The notes under the pieces: generated by a model
What the model was told of the DNA's origin: nothing
The model's input: the letters and a program-made list of their open reading frames with translations, nothing else
Databases searched by the model: none
Made by a program: the position numbers and the translations under genes
Shown here: positions 60,419 to 61,183 of the stretch, piece after piece
Position numbering within the stretch: position 1 is the first letter of the stretch
How the letters are laid out: every line of letters begins with the position of its first letter
Assembly: GCA_011526105.1 (NCBI GenBank)
Contig: WYAZ01000126.1
Span: 1 to 61,183 of the forward strand
Reading direction: 5' to 3'
Length of the DNA stretch: 61,183 nucleotides
Origin: Deltaproteobacteria bacterium
Lineage (GTDB): Bacteria > Myxococcota > Kuafuiibacteriia > Kuafuiibacteriales > Kuafuiibacteriaceae

Positions 60419-61048
60419 CTGCGCGAGATCGACCCAGAGCTCGTCGAACACACGCGTGAAGCTCGAGACCAAACCAGGATGGTTGGTCATCACGATGTTC
60501 TCAGCGTTGAACTCCGCCGCGCTCCGTGTCCAGTTGTAGCTCCCGGTGAGCAGCAGGCTGCGATCGAAGATCGCGAACTTGTGATGCATGTGATGCTCGG
60601 TGGTGTCGATGCGGACCGCGACACCGGCGGCCTCGATGCGCTCGATGTCCGAGCCGCGGTCGAGCGACTTGTCATTGTCCGAGATCACCCGCACTTCGAC
60701 CCCACGTCTCTTGGCCTCGAGGATCTCGCGGGTGATGCGATCGTCCGTGATGGTGAAGACGCAGATGTCGAGCTGCCTCTGCGTCTCGTGGATGCCTTGG
60801 GTGATCCGCTCCAGGCAGCCAAGCCCGGGACTGAACCGCGCCTCGCCGATCACCGTCTGGGAGTGAGGCTCCGCCGGTGGAAGGCTGAGTTTGACCGCGT
60901 CCTCGAGCCAGGCCAGAAGCTGGTGTTCCTCGCTACCCGAAAAACGCTGACGAGCGAGCTCGAACGCGCGGGCTCGTAGTCGAGCTCGGTTCGCGCTCGT
61001 GAGTTCTCCAAAGAGCTCTCCCAGGGCCCGACGTTCCGACCGGCTCAT
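60416..61048 (-). CDS. Phospholipase D-like (single-HKD) protein
   Basis: About 210 residues from the ATG at 61048; a longer frame from a TTG at 61153 has no support. One HKD motif is present: HHMHHKFAIFDRSLLLTGSYNWT, as in Nuc/Zucchini-type nucleases and mitochondrial cardiolipin hydrolases, which dimerise to build the active site. LDICVFTITDDRITREIL and VRVISDNDKS are the Rossmann-like strands. It could cleave nucleic acid or phospholipid phosphodiesters. Its stop codon is supplied by MITE copy E. Confidence 0.85.
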   Translation of the reverse strand: MSRSERRALGELFGELTSANRARLRARAFELARQRFSGSEEHQLLAWLEDAVKLSLPPAEPHSQTVIGEARFSPGLGCLERITQGIHETQRQLDICVFTITDDRITREILEAKRRGVEVRVISDNDKSLDRGSDIERIEAAGVAVRIDTTEHHMHHKFAIFDRSLLLTGSYNWTRSAAEFNAENIVMTNHPGLVSSFTRVFDELWVDLAQ

Positions 61049-61183
61049 GCGGAGATCGGCTAGTCCCCTGGAAACGTGGAGGCTAGCGAAATTCGGCGAG
61101 CAATCTTCGTGTCTGGTCGTCGCGCGAGGAGGGCGAATACTCTCTGTATTCAACCGACGAGAGCCAAAGGCGTCGCGGCGAGC

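Overview
The window looks like chromosomal DNA of a high-GC, predatory/soil-type Myxococcota (myxobacterial) relative. This is an inference. It rests on a strong G/C bias at third codon positions, abundant GTG/TTG starts, and the family mix: an AgmX-type C-terminal domain, PilZ proteins, a DUF4388 response regulator, a Pkn-type Ser/Thr kinase with a C-terminal membrane anchor, choice-of-anchor-D surface lipoproteins, an OmpA protein with TSP3 repeats, and many lipoproteins of unknown role. No tRNA, rRNA or CRISPR array was recognised. Genes are tightly packed and no gap exceeds about 300 bases.

Layout. 0-4.7 kb: the N-terminus of an IS630-like transposase leaves the left edge and has truncated an anchor-D/beta-helix lipoprotein gene; then an AgmX-like protein and a VOC protein. 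4.7-7.4 kb: a feoA-feoB-small membrane protein operon behind a Fur-like palindrome. 7.4-13 kb: lytic transglycosylase, PilZ-TPR protein, MgtE. 13-17.6 kb: an NtrC-family regulator overlapping glnE. 17.6-28.8 kb: beta-helix lipoprotein, gene fragment, GIDE-domain protein, DUF4388 regulator, PilZ protein, FHA protein, a Mut7-C/hemerythrin fusion and two unknowns. 28.8-33.2 kb: alpha/beta hydrolase, M50-like peptidase, Ser/Thr kinase. 33.4-38 kb: a minus-strand run of M2 peptidase, frameshifted lipoprotein, membrane protein and trhO. 38-41.8 kb: hrpB, pcm, Rieske ferredoxin. 42-47.3 kb: frameshifted PiT phosphate permease, a large anchor-D lipoprotein, a decayed BNR-repeat gene and a small lipoprotein. 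47.3-54.8 kb: envelope genes, orn, a MetE-like protein and a PiT-like transporter. 54.9-57.7 kb: a two-gene cassette with a TRAFs-binding/TPR protein that ends in a putative cysteine-hydrolase domain. 57.7-61 kb: msrB, PEGA protein, CobW GTPase, a small ORF behind a perfect operator-like palindrome, and a PLD-like nuclease.

The most striking feature is a dispersed family of five TA/CTAG-flanked palindromic MITE-like elements (about 63, 64, 116, 165 and 165 bp). Their termini supply stop codons to three neighbouring genes. In one case a terminus supplies both the Shine-Dalgarno sequence and the start codon of a Rieske ferredoxin gene. The second main candidate for undescribed biology is the 54.9-57.7 kb TPR/cysteine-hydrolase cassette. 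Three genes (PiT, a lipoprotein, a BNR protein) carry frameshifts, so either gene decay or sequence errors are present.
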